From NCBI GenBank assembly GCA_038210415.1, contig JBBQWS010000033.1, positions 1 through 36,960 on the forward strand: a DNA stretch of 36,960 bases. The letters are read 5' to 3'. The notes under the pieces are model-generated. The model made no database searches. It saw nothing but the letters and a program-made list of their open reading frames with translations, and was not told where the DNA came from. This document shows positions 28,977 to 36,960 of the stretch, piece by piece. Source of the stretch: JBBQWS01 sp038210415. GTDB taxonomy: Bacteria; Actinomycetota; Actinomycetes; Prado026. Positions within the stretch are counted from its first letter, which is position 1; each line of letters opens with the position of its first letter. The position numbers and the translations under genes were made by a program.

Positions 28977-29820
28977 GAATGCCGACGAGTTCCGCGCTCA
29001 CCCGCCAGAGCCGGGCCGCGACGACCTCGTCGTGGCTGCGCGCCGACGACTGCTTCAACGCGGCGTTGGCGAAGTAGGCGCCGGTGACCGATTCCAGCTC
29101 CGGTGCCGAGGCCACGTAGATCGAGGTGACCGCGCCTTTCTCGGGTGTCCGCATGAACGGCCGGACGAAGGGGACCAGTACCTTCTGGATGGTGCCGGGG
29201 TCCTCCGCGCCGAACGCCGTTCTGACGAGTCCTGGGTGCAGTGCGTTCGCGGTCACCCCGGAGCCGTCTAGCTGTCTGGCCAGCTCGTAAGAGAACAGCA
29301 GGTTGGCGAGCTTGGACTGGCTGTAGGCCGTGAACCCGTACTTCTTCTCGCCCTGCAGGTCCGCGAAGTCGATGCGTCCCATCGAGTGCGCCCCGGAGGA
29401 CACCGTAACCACCCGGGCGGGGGCGTTCTGGAGCAACCGGTCGAGCAGCAGGTGGGTCAGCAGGAAGGGAGCGAGATGGTTGAGCGCAAAGGTGAGCTCG
29501 ATGCCGTCCGCGGTCACGTGGCGCGTGCTCCAGCTGCCCCCGACGTTGTTGACCAGTACGTCCAGGCCGGGCAGCTCGTCGAGGACTTCGGCCGCCAGCC
29601 TTCGCACCTCCGCCTGCGACGACAGGTCTGCGACGAACACGTCGACGGCTGCGCCGCCCGGACGACCGATCTCACGCGCCGCCTGCTCGGCCCGCCGGCG
29701 GTTGCGTCCGGTGATCGCGACCCGCGCCCCCATGGCGGCCAGACCAGCAGCCGTCGCCTTACCAATCCCCCCGGTTCCGCCCGTGACCAGGACGGTTCGG
29801 CCCGTCATCGGGTCTGGCAT
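28966..29820 (-). CDS. Short-chain dehydrogenase/reductase
   Basis: A 284-residue SDR of the retinol-dehydrogenase-like or light-dependent protochlorophyllide-reductase-like subgroup. The cofactor motif is LVTGGTGGIGKATAAGLAAM near the N-terminus, with basic ITGRNRRRAEQA after strand 2 suggesting NADP(H). NNVGG (family NNAG), VVTVSSGAH (catalytic Ser) and YSQSKLANLLFSYEL (catalytic Tyr and Lys) complete the set, and HPGLVRTAF follows. The substrate is unknown. ATG at 29820 is favoured by AGAGGTGG five bases upstream; a GTG at 29829 overlaps that Shine-Dalgarno sequence. It is divergent from the medium-chain reductase, sharing a 197-base regulatory gap. Confidence 0.9.
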   Translation of the reverse strand: MPDPMTGRTVLVTGGTGGIGKATAAGLAAMGARVAITGRNRRRAEQAAREIGRPGGAAVDVFVADLSSQAEVRRLAAEVLDELPGLDVLVNNVGGSWSTRHVTADGIELTFALNHLAPFLLTHLLLDRLLQNAPARVVTVSSGAHSMGRIDFADLQGEKKYGFTAYSQSKLANLLFSYELARQLDGSGVTANALHPGLVRTAFGAEDPGTIQKVLVPFVRPFMRTPEKGAVTSIYVASAPELESVTGAYFANAALKQSSARSHDEVVAARLWRVSAELVGIPGG

Positions 29821-29947
29821 GCCGACCACCTCTCATCGGCGCGTGAACCCTGGCGGGTCCCGCGACGCGCGTCTGCCCCGAGGGTTCCCCCGAGTCCCTC
29901 CAGGAGCAAGTCGGCGAGGGCTGGACAAACGCCAGACCTACCGCTAA

Positions 29948-29975
29948 CTTATGGCGTAAGCATACAACGTACGTT
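29948..29975. promoter_or_regulatory. Two palindromes in the SDR / MDR divergent gap
   Basis: CTTA-N5-TAAG (29948-29960) and the perfect 10-bp AACGTACGTT (29966-29975) lie close together, 43-70 bases before the medium-chain reductase. They resemble operators of TetR- or MerR-type repressors for oxidoreductase pairs. No regulator gene is adjacent in the window. Confidence 0.4.
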
Positions 29976-30017
29976 CAACCGCGGACCGCACCGGTCCGCC
30001 TCACGAAGGAGAAGACC

Positions 30018-30986
30018 ATGAAGGCGATCGTCCAGGACAGCTACGGTTCTGCCGACGTCCTTGAGCTCCGGGACATCGACAAGCCCGAGATCGCAGCCGA
30101 CGAGGTGCTGGTCCGCGTGCACGCAGCCGGGGTGAGTCGCGGTACGGCGCACCTGATGACGGGCGAGCCCTACCTCATGCGCGTCATGGGGTTCGGCTTC
30201 CGGGCACCGAAGAACCCCGTGGCCGGTCAGGACGTCGCCGGCACGGTCGCCGCGATCGGTGCCGACGTCACCCGGTTCGCCGTCGGCGACGAGGTCTTCG
30301 GCATGAGCAAGGGCTCGTTCGCCGAGTACTCCGCGGCCTCCGAGGACAAACTCGCCCACAAGCCGAAGAACCTCACGATGGACGAAGCGGCCGTCATGGG
30401 GATCTCTGGACTCACGGCGCTGGCGACCCTGGACGCCGCGCACGTCGAAGCGGGACAGCGCGTGCTCGTCATCGGTGCCTCCGGCGGCATCGGGACCTAC
30501 CTCGTCCAGATCGCCGCCGCCTTGGGCGCGCAGGTCACCGGCGTGTGCAGCACCTCGAAGATCGACCTGGTCGAGTCTCTCGGAGCCGAGCGCGTCATCG
30601 ACTACACCAAGGAGGACTTCGCCGACGGGTCCCAGACGTACGACGCAGTCCTGGACACCGGTGGCATGTCCCGCGTGGCGCGCCTGCGCCGGGCCCTCAC
30701 CCCGGACGGCACGCTCGTCATCGTCGGCGGCGAGGGAGACAGCCGCTGGAGCCCCGGAATGGGTCGTCAGCTCACCGCCGTCGCCCTGTCGCCTTTCGTG
30801 AGCCAGCACCTCAAGATGATCGTCAACAAGGAGCACTACTCAGGTCTCGAGCGCCTGGCCGAGCTCGCCACCGAGGGGAAGGTCACGTCCTTCCTCGAGC
30901 GGACCTACTCGCTCGCCGAGGTCCCCGAAGCCATCCGGCACCTCGAGGCCGGCAAGGTTCGCGGCAAGGTCGTCATCAGCGTCTGA
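30018..30986 (+). CDS. Medium-chain NAD(P)-dependent oxidoreductase (quinone reductase-like)
   Basis: A 322-residue MDR enzyme. The N-terminal GroES-like domain starts MKAIVQDSYGSADVLELRDI and includes VLVRVHAAGVSRGTAHLMTG and NPVAGQDVAGTVAAIGADV. The Rossmann domain contains VLVIGASGGIGTYLVQIAAA (cofactor loop GASGGIGTY). It lacks the Cys/His zinc ligands of true alcohol dehydrogenases and so belongs with zinc-free quinone or enone reductases. Its C-terminal LEAGKVRGKVVISV is typical. ATG with AAGGAG (30006-30011) six bases upstream. It is divergent from the SDR gene and probably coregulated with it by the palindromes in the gap. Confidence 0.9.
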   Translation: MKAIVQDSYGSADVLELRDIDKPEIAADEVLVRVHAAGVSRGTAHLMTGEPYLMRVMGFGFRAPKNPVAGQDVAGTVAAIGADVTRFAVGDEVFGMSKGSFAEYSAASEDKLAHKPKNLTMDEAAVMGISGLTALATLDAAHVEAGQRVLVIGASGGIGTYLVQIAAALGAQVTGVCSTSKIDLVESLGAERVIDYTKEDFADGSQTYDAVLDTGGMSRVARLRRALTPDGTLVIVGGEGDSRWSPGMGRQLTAVALSPFVSQHLKMIVNKEHYSGLERLAELATEGKVTSFLERTYSLAEVPEAIRHLEAGKVRGKVVISV

Positions 30987-31049
30987 CGAGCGGAGCTCCG
31001 TAGAAGTGGCACGCTGCCCGCTCGGCGCGCCGAACGGACTCAGCCGTCG

Positions 31050-31409
31050 GTGCTGGCAGGGTTGGAAGGGTCGGCTTTGAGGAAAGTCACCGGGTGGATT
31101 CGTGAGGACAACATGCGCCGCACCGGACTCGTCGACCTGGTCGAAGTCGTCCGCGCATCGTCGTCCCTCGGAGCAGCCAAGCCCGACCCAGCCGCCTTCC
31201 ATGCCGCACTCGCGCGGCTCGACTCGGCCGCGGCCACCGCGCCCTACGTCGGCGACCGTCTGGACGAGGACGTGCGCGCGACCGTAGGGGCAGGGCTCAC
31301 CGGCGTGTGGCTCAACCGCACAGGCAGCGCCGAGGATCCCGGCGACATCCCGACGATCATGACCTTGGCGGACCTGCGATGTTCATCGACCTGGTCCTCC
31401 TCGGCGTGA
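31050..31409 (+). pseudogene. Truncated HAD-family hydrolase remnant
   Basis: The frame encodes the C-terminal half of a haloacid-dehalogenase-type hydrolase: GAAKPDPAAFHAALARL (motif III Lys region) then APYVGDRLDEDVRATVGAGL (motif IV, VGDxxxxD) and GVWLNRTG. The N-terminal half with the nucleophile DxDGT and the cap is absent, and the 63 bases between the MDR stop and this frame cannot encode it. Without the nucleophile it cannot be an active HAD phosphatase. The likely first Met is at 31113. It may be a decaying gene fragment left by deletion. The final residues (CSSTWSSSA) overlap another small frame. Confidence 0.7.
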
Positions 31410-31525
31410 TCGCCCGGGTGCTGCTCGGCGCAGCCCACAACGCGGTCGCCTGCCAGCGCGAGGCGGTAGCGGTCCCTCTACCGCCTCCGCCTCTGCTTTC
31501 CGCCGAGGAGCCGGGCACCGACTGA
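31379..31525 (+). CDS. Possible small membrane protein (48 aa)
   Basis: A 48-codon frame starting at ATG 31379 within the end of the HAD remnant. The N-terminal half is strongly hydrophobic (MFIDLVLLGVIARVLLGAAH, one membrane segment) and the rest is Pro-rich (VPLPPPPLLSAEEPGTD). There is no Shine-Dalgarno sequence and no promoter. It could be a real micro-protein or a chance frame over decaying sequence. It converges on the Ig-repeat gene with 14 bases between the stops. Confidence 0.3.
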   Translation: MFIDLVLLGVIARVLLGAAHNAVACQREAVAVPLPPPPLLSAEEPGTD

Positions 31526-31539
31526 CTCAGGCGGCAGCG

Positions 31540-34500
31540 TCAGGGCACCAGGACCGTGATCGTGTACGTGTAAGTGAACGAATGGCCGCCATACCCGTCG
31601 ACGAGCTGGAACGAGATGATCTTGGTCTGCGTTTGCGCGGTGCCAGCCCCGGCCTTGTAGACGAAGGAACCGTCGACGGCGTTGACGCCACTGTACTCAC
31701 CTGCGGCGAAGCTGATGCTGGTCACAAAGACCGTCAGCGCAGTGTCGCCCGAGCTGTTGGCGAGCATCCCGTTGACGCGGACGTTGCACGTCGCCCCGCC
31801 TGGTGCTCGTGACACCGTGGTGCCGGCGCACAGTGTCTGCCCGCGGTGCATGCTGTGTGACTGGCTCGCCCCCATCGGCCGGGGGTGAGTATGGATGGCG
31901 AAGGTGGCGGGGCCGGACGACACCCCGCTCGAGTCGACCACGTGATACGTGATGACCTTGGTCTGGGCGGTGCTGGTCCCGGCGCCCTCGGTGTAGTAGA
32001 AGCTTTTGTCCGGGAAGAACCCGCTCCACTCGCTGCCTAGGAAGCTGATGCTGTTGAGCACGAGCGTGATCGGGTCACCGTCAGGGTCGTAGTCATTGGC
32101 CATCAGGGGCGTGGTGACGTAGCGGTCGCAGCCGACTGCGGCCGGCCAGTTCGCGGCGGGTCGCCCGACGCACACTCTTGCGCCCGCGCCGATCTCAGTC
32201 GAGCCGTCGCTGACCGCGACCGGTGCCTTGTCCACGCGCACGTTGACTGCGGCCGACGAGCTCGGGAGGTACGCCCCCAGGCTGACGCCGAGGTAGTTCG
32301 CGGCGATGGAGTGGTTGCCTCCGGCCAGGCTGCTGGAGGTGAACAAGGCCACGCCGGACCCGTTCAGCGCGACCGTGGACCCCAGGGCGGCACCGTTGTC
32401 CGTGAAGCGGACCGGGCCGGACGGGATGCCCGGACCGGCCGGCGACCGCACGGTCGCCGTACAGGTCACGAGCGCACCGGGGATGGCCAACGCGGGTGTG
32501 CACGTCAACGTCGTGGTCGTCGCGTACTGCACCGGGTTGACCGTCTCGGACTGGGTCGCGCTCGAGGCGAGGAAGTTGACGTCGCCGCCGTAGGCCGCCT
32601 TCATCGTGTGGATCGCGACGGGCAGCGTGGTCGAGCTGAAGTGGACCTGGCCGTTCGCATCCGGGGAGCCGAACGGCATCTGGCCGACGCCGTCGACGAG
32701 GATCTTGAGCGTCCCGGTGGGTGTGCCGGCGCCGGGGGCGGTCGCCGTCACCGTGGCCACGCACGACACCCGCCCACCGATCGTGGCCGGGTTCGGGGTA
32801 CAGCTGATCGTGGTCTTGGTCTTGGCCTTGTTGACCGCCTGGGTCGTCGACCCCGTCGATGGGGTGAAGAAGGTTCCGGCGGCCGTTGTGAAGGCTGCGG
32901 AGACCGGATGGGAGCCGGCAGCCAGTGTCGGGAGCGGGAAGGTCGCCTGGCCGGCCACGAGTGTCACCGGGCTGCCGCTCGCGGCACCGTCTATGGAGGG
33001 CTGGACGCTACCCGCCGCCGTCCCCGCGGTCGCTGCCACCACCACGGTGCAGATGACGGGCTGACCGAAGACTGATGCGTTGGGAGCGCAGCTGACGGAG
33101 GTGCTGGTCGGGACCAGGGGAACGGCAAGCACGACCTGCGTGATCGTCGCCGAGGTGGACGGGCTGAAGCGTACGTCGGCTCCGTAACCGGCCACGATGA
33201 GGTGGTTGCCGACCGAGAGCGTGCTGCTCGTAAACGTGGCCTGGCGCGACCCGTTCAACGCGACCGGGGTGCCGGCCGACCCGTCGACTGTGAACGTCAG
33301 CGGTCCGGTGGGTGTACCCGCGCCCGGTGCGGTCGGGGACACCGTGGCCGTACACGTCACCAGAACGCCGGTCGACGAGGGGCTCGGGGTGCAGACCAGC
33401 GCGGTGGTGGTGGCACTGGGATTCACGACCTCGTTGAACGGGCCGACCGTCGATGACAGGAAGTTGCCATCGCCGCCGTACGTCGCCGCCACCGGGTGGG
33501 TGCCGACGGCGAGGGTCGAGCTGTTGAAGGTAGCCACGCCACCCGCACCCACGGTCGCCGGGGCGAGGTTCGTGCCGTCCACGCTGAACACCACGGTCCC
33601 GGACGGAGCGCCGGCGTTGGTGGCCGTGGTCGAGACCGTCGCCGTGCACGTCACCGACTGGCCGAAGACGGCGGGGTTCGGCAGGCAGGACAGCGACGTG
33701 GAGGTCGCTGCCTTGTTGACGTTCTGGACGGTGCTCCCGTTCGAGGCGACGAACGTCGTGCCGCCGGTCGGCGTGTAAGTCACCGAGACCGGATGGGCGC
33801 CGACCGCTAGAGAGGACGTCACGAGGGTCGCCTGCCCGCTGCCGTCGAGCCCGACTGGCGGGCCGGTCACGGCGTCGACCGTGAACTGGACCGACCCGGT
33901 GGGTGCGGGTCCGCCGGCCGTACGCACGACGGTCGCCGTGCAGGTGACGCTCTGGCCGACGGTCGAGGGCAGGGGGGCACAGTTGACCGTGGTGGTCGTC
34001 GGGATCTGCACGGCGCCGACGCTCAGCGTGATCGCCTGAGCGGAGGAGGAGAACGACGAGTCACCGGCGTACGCACCGGCGACCGGGTGGCTGCCAGCGG
34101 TGCGGGTACCCAGCAGAATCGTCGCCACGCCTGACCCGTTGACCGCGATCGGCGCACCGGACGCGACACCGTCGACCGAGAACTGGACGCTGCCGCCCGG
34201 GGACCCGGCACCGGGCGCGACCGGAACGACCGTCGCCGTGCAGGTGATCTGCTGCGTCGTGTCAGCCGGGTTGGGGGTGCACGAGGTCGTGGTCGTGGTC
34301 GAGGCCTTGGCCACGACCTGGCTCAGCGTCGTTGTCGACGTGGCTGTCGTGGCATCCCCGCTGTACGTCGCGCCGATGCTCCGGTTGCCGGCCGCGAGCG
34401 TCGTCAGGTTGACCGACGCCTGGTGCGCTCCGTCGAGCGCCAGCGGCAGACCGACGTTGACCCCGTCGATCGTGAGCAGGACGGTGCCGGTCGGCGTCGC

Positions 34501-36960
34501 CGCGCCGGGGGCCGCGACCACGACAGTGACGGTGCAGCTCACCTGCTGGCCGAACACCGAGGGGTTCGGGATGCAGAGCACAGCCGTCGTGGTCGTGGCG
34601 AGGTTGACGACCTCGCTGGTGCTGCCCGCTGAACCGCTGAAGCCGGAGTTGACCGTCGGGGTGAATGTGGCGCCGACCGGGTGCGTGCCGACGGTCAGAG
34701 TCGACGTGCTGAACGATGCCTGGGTCCCCACGAGGGCGACCGGGGAGCCGGAGCTGACGCTGTCGACGGTGAACTGCACGGTGCCCGTCGGGGTGCCTGA
34801 GCTGGCCCCGATCGTGGCGCTGCAGATGACGGGCTGACCCGAGTTCGCCGGGTTGGGCGAGCAGAGCACGGCGGTCGTCGTCGGCACGATCGGCGTGGAC
34901 GTGACCACCACGCCGACCGCCGTCGCCGTGGACGCGAGGAAGTTCGCCGAGCCTGAGTACGGGCCGGTGATCGAGTGGGTGCCCACCGTCAGGGCCGACG
35001 TGAGGAAGGTGGCCTGGTTGCCGGTGATGGTGGCCGGCGAACCCGCGCTGGTGCCGTCGACCGCGAACTGGACGGTGCCGGTCGGGGTACCCGAGCCGGG
35101 GGCCACCACGGCGATCGTGGCGGTGCACGTCAGGGTCAGGCCCACCTGGACCGGGTTGGGCGCGCAGGCGACGACGTCGGTCGTGACGGCCTTGTTGACC
35201 GTCTGCGACGCCGAGCCGGAGGAGGCCAGGAGGCTGGCATCCCCGCCGTACGCGCCGGTGATGGTGTGCGACCCCGCCGACGGACTGGTTATGGTCGTGC
35301 TCGCCGCACCGGCGGTCAGGGCCACGGTCGCGCCGGTGACGCCGTCCACCGAGAACACGATCGAGCCGGTCGGGGCTCCCGCGCCCGGTGCTGTCACCGA
35401 CACGGTGGCGGTGCACGCGAGCGACTGACCGAACGTCGACGGGGAGGGGGAGCAGGACACGGCGGTGGCCGTCGCCGCCTTGTTGACCTGCTGGGTCGCG
35501 GACGCAGTGGAGGAGACGAAGCTGCCGTCGCCGGTGTACGCCGCTGTCACTGAGTGCGAGCCCACCGTCAGGTCGGTCCGAGTCAGCGTGGTCTGGCCCG
35601 ATGCGTTGATGCTCGTCGGCGAGCCGGAGGCCGTGCCGTCGACCGAGAACTGGACCGTCCCCGTGGGTGTGCCCGCGCCTGGAGCGGTCGGGGTGACCGT
35701 CGTGGTGCAGGTGACCGACTGGCCGAGGACCGACGGGTTCGACACGCAGACCAGCGTGCCCGACGTCACCGCCTTGTTGACGACCTGGGTGACCGAGCCG
35801 GACGAGGCGACGAAGTTGGTGCCGCCGGTCGGTGTGTACGAGGCCACGACCGGGTGTGCGCCCACTGCGCGACCGGACCCGTTGAAGGTGGCGGTGCCCG
35901 CGGCGAGGGCGAGCGGGGCGCCGGATGCCACGCCGTCGACCGTGACCTGGACGGTGCCCGTCGCGGTTCCGGACGTCGCGGTCACGGTGATGCCGCACGA
36001 GACGGGCTGACCGAACACCGAGGGGTTCAGGGTGCAGACCACAGCCGTCGTTGTCGCCACTGCCACGGCCGAGATGGTCTCGGACAGTGCGACGGACGCG
36101 GAGGCGCTGAAGCTCGTGTCACCGCTGTACGCCGCGGTGACGGTGTGCGCGCCCACGGTCAGCGTCGAGGTGGAGAACGCCGCGTGCCCGGTGCCGTCGA
36201 CGGCGACAGGGCTCCCGACATTCGTCCCGTCGACGGCGAACTGCACAGTCCCGGTGACCGTGCCGGCCCCGGGGAGGGTGGGCACGGTCGACGAGGTGAA
36301 GGTGACCAGCTGGCCGGCCGATGCCGGGTTCGCCGAGGACGCCAGCGTCGTCGAGGTCGCGGACTTGTTCACCGTCTGGGTCGCGGTGCCGCTCGATGCG
36401 GTGAAGCTCGTCGCGCCGCTGTAGGTACCGAGCACGGTGTGCGCCCCGACGGCGAGCGCCGGCAGGGTCACAGACGCGAAGCCGGAACCGTTGAGCGTCA
36501 CGGCGGCTCCGACGTTCGTCCCGTCCAGCTTGAACTGGACAGTGCCCGTGGGCGTACCCGTACCAGTCGTCGGCGCGACGGTCGCCAGGCAGGAGACCGA
36601 CTGGCCGAAGACAGACGGGTTCGGCGTGCAGCTGACCGCAGTGCTCGTGGCGCGCGGCGTCACCGTGATGGTCAGCGTCCTGACGGTCGGGGACGCGAAA
36701 CCGTCCGTGACCGTGACCGTCGGCGTGAAAGTCCCGACCGAGGCGTAGGTGTGGAGCACCGGAGCATCGAGGTACGGGCTGGCCATGCTGCCCGTGGTGC
36801 TGGTGGTGCCGTCACCCCAGTTGACGACGTACGTGAGCGTCCGGCCGGCTGGATCGGACGAGGTGATGGTCAGCGTCGTGGCGAGCGATACAGGTCCGGA
36901 CAGGGGTGTCGCCGAGATCGAGAGCGGGATCGACGTGGTGTCGACGGTCACGTGGTTCTG
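31540..36960 (-). CDS. Giant secreted PKD / Ig-like repeat protein (3' part, runs off the window)
   Basis: At least 1,806 residues are visible; the frame continues past the right edge, so the N-terminus and any signal peptide are missing. The visible order is a PKD-type domain (first 95 or so residues, with VVNWGDGTTSTTG and HTYASVGTFTPTVTVTDG), 15 bacterial Ig-like domains of about 95-100 residues, and two related C-terminal modules of about 105-110 residues (DYDPDGDPITLVLNSISF, later VDGSFVYKAGAG). Each Ig unit opens TTTxxCxPNPSxxGQxVxC, with two Cys probably bridged (domain 2 lacks both), and ends near AAYSGDxxF then VNKA. The protein is Thr/Ser-rich and Lys-poor. No LPxTG motif or C-terminal membrane helix follows the last strand (TITVLVP), so any anchor must be at the missing N-terminus. 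The likely role is surface structure or adhesion, by analogy only. Confidence 0.9.
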   Translation of the reverse strand, partial: QNHVTVDTTSIPLSISATPLSGPVSLATTLTITSSDPAGRTLTYVVNWGDGTTSTTGSMASPYLDAPVLHTYASVGTFTPTVTVTDGFASPTVRTLTITVTPRATSTAVSCTPNPSVFGQSVSCLATVAPTTGTGTPTGTVQFKLDGTNVGAAVTLNGSGFASVTLPALAVGAHTVLGTYSGATSFTASSGTATQTVNKSATSTTLASSANPASAGQLVTFTSSTVPTLPGAGTVTGTVQFAVDGTNVGSPVAVDGTGHAAFSTSTLTVGAHTVTAAYSGDTSFSASASVALSETISAVAVATTTAVVCTLNPSVFGQPVSCGITVTATSGTATGTVQVTVDGVASGAPLALAAGTATFNGSGRAVGAHPVVASYTPTGGTNFVASSGSVTQVVNKAVTSGTLVCVSNPSVLGQSVTCTTTVTPTAPGAGTPTGTVQFSVDGTASGSPTSINASGQTTLTRTDLTVGSHSVTAAYTGDGSFVSSTASATQQVNKAATATAVSCSPSPSTFGQSLACTATVSVTAPGAGAPTGSIVFSVDGVTGATVALTAGAASTTITSPSAGSHTITGAYGGDASLLASSGSASQTVNKAVTTDVVACAPNPVQVGLTLTCTATIAVVAPGSGTPTGTVQFAVDGTSAGSPATITGNQATFLTSALTVGTHSITGPYSGSANFLASTATAVGVVVTSTPIVPTTTAVLCSPNPANSGQPVICSATIGASSGTPTGTVQFTVDSVSSGSPVALVGTQASFSTSTLTVGTHPVGATFTPTVNSGFSGSAGSTSEVVNLATTTTAVLCIPNPSVFGQQVSCTVTVVVAAPGAATPTGTVLLTIDGVNVGLPLALDGAHQASVNLTTLAAGNRSIGATYSGDATTATSTTTLSQVVAKASTTTTTSCTPNPADTTQQITCTATVVPVAPGAGSPGGSVQFSVDGVASGAPIAVNGSGVATILLGTRTAGSHPVAGAYAGDSSFSSSAQAITLSVGAVQIPTTTTVNCAPLPSTVGQSVTCTATVVRTAGGPAPTGSVQFTVDAVTGPPVGLDGSGQATLVTSSLAVGAHPVSVTYTPTGGTTFVASNGSTVQNVNKAATSTSLSCLPNPAVFGQSVTCTATVSTTATNAGAPSGTVVFSVDGTNLAPATVGAGGVATFNSSTLAVGTHPVAATYGGDGNFLSSTVGPFNEVVNPSATTTALVCTPSPSSTGVLVTCTATVSPTAPGAGTPTGPLTFTVDGSAGTPVALNGSRQATFTSSTLSVGNHLIVAGYGADVRFSPSTSATITQVVLAVPLVPTSTSVSCAPNASVFGQPVICTVVVAATAGTAAGSVQPSIDGAASGSPVTLVAGQATFPLPTLAAGSHPVSAAFTTAAGTFFTPSTGSTTQAVNKAKTKTTISCTPNPATIGGRVSCVATVTATAPGAGTPTGTLKILVDGVGQMPFGSPDANGQVHFSSTTLPVAIHTMKAAYGGDVNFLASSATQSETVNPVQYATTTTLTCTPALAIPGALVTCTATVRSPAGPGIPSGPVRFTDNGAALGSTVALNGSGVALFTSSSLAGGNHSIAANYLGVSLGAYLPSSSAAVNVRVDKAPVAVSDGSTEIGAGARVCVGRPAANWPAAVGCDRYVTTPLMANDYDPDGDPITLVLNSISFLGSEWSGFFPDKSFYYTEGAGTSTAQTKVITYHVVDSSGVSSGPATFAIHTHPRPMGASQSHSMHRGQTLCAGTTVSRAPGGATCNVRVNGMLANSSGDTALTVFVTSISFAAGEYSGVNAVDGSFVYKAGAGTAQTQTKIISFQLVDGYGGHSFTYTYTITVLVP
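32225..36655 (-). repeat. Array of 15 Ig-like repeats with a three-domain super-period
   Basis: Fifteen degenerate repeats of roughly 290-300 bases. Most (class A) contain APGAGTPTGTV and YSGDxxF. Domains 3, 7, 10 and 13 (class B, starting near 36060, 34890, 34005 and 33115) lack the APGAG insert and have YTPTGGTxF or a related form instead. Each class B domain is preceded by a non-VNKA linker. Spacings of about 885-890 bases between domains 7, 10 and 13 and the array end define a three-domain unit. Confidence 0.8.

Noticed and set aside
31540..31700. C-terminal sorting signal (LPxTG plus hydrophobic tail) on the Ig protein
   Set aside because: The frame ends with a beta strand (TITVLVP) and contains no such motif or membrane helix.
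32225..36655. Repeat array considered as CRISPR or a satellite
   Set aside because: The repeats are about 290-300 bases, degenerate at the DNA level and in frame throughout, encoding Ig-like domains.

Overview
The window is high-GC DNA (roughly 70% G+C by eye), densely packed on both strands. The gene set points to the phylum Actinomycetota: RbpA, RpfB with a resuscitation-promoting factor domain, actinobacterial protein O-mannosyltransferase, SepX/GlpR, a gephyrin-like Glp, and TANNNT -10 boxes. From memory, the order pmt / rsmI / metG / tatD / rpfB / rsmA / ispE and the block fmdB / fthC / galU / glp / rimJ / sepX match the Mycobacterium tuberculosis Rv0985c-Rv1011 neighbourhood. This is therefore a core chromosomal region, and the genus cannot be named from it. 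There is no prophage, IS element or CRISPR array, and no gene-free stretch longer than about 300 bases.

Layout. (1) 1-1.3 kb: the end of a MarR-type gene facing a flavin-dependent oxidoreductase. (2) 1.35-9.5 kb, minus strand: a housekeeping chain rsmI, metG, tatD, rpfB, rsmA, ispE and an ABC-F ATPase, joined by short overlaps. (3) 9.5-11.2 kb: the O-mannosyltransferase pmt, divergent from rsmI. (4) 11.2-13.4 kb, minus strand: an operon of an SRPBCC protein, a MarR regulator and an EAL-GAF c-di-GMP phosphodiesterase, behind a promoter with a 12-bp palindrome. (5) 13.4-15.5 kb: a membrane-anchored protein, VanW, a 53-codon gene, a RidA relative and tRNA-Ala(CGC). (6) 15.5-20.2 kb, minus strand: galU, glp (moeA-like), moaC, mog, rimJ, sepX, linking sugar-nucleotide supply, molybdenum cofactor synthesis and cell division. 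(7) 20.2-23.3 kb, plus strand: fthC, a CIRCE-controlled FmdB/Ruc-like zinc-ribbon gene, mtnP, a SAF-domain protein and mscL. (8) 23.3-24.9 kb: rbpA with a tiny acidic gene behind it, and a multi-pass membrane protein. (9) 25.0-28.9 kb: SHOCT, PepSY, response regulator, histidine kinase and a double cupredoxin, which look like a metal or envelope sensing cassette. (10) 29-31.5 kb: a divergent SDR / medium-chain reductase pair, a truncated HAD hydrolase and a small ORF. (11) 31.5-36.96 kb, minus strand: the 3' part of a giant secreted protein with a PKD domain, 15 bacterial Ig-like repeats and two C-terminal repeats. It runs off the right edge.

Two themes cross the window. Many transcription-unit heads carry TANNNT exactly six bases before the start codon and no Shine-Dalgarno sequence, which predicts leaderless mRNAs. 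Within operons almost every junction is a 1- or 4-base stop/start overlap (ATGA, GTGA, TTGA, TGATG, possibly CTGA), which predicts translational coupling. No database search was run: family assignments rest on motifs read directly from the translations.
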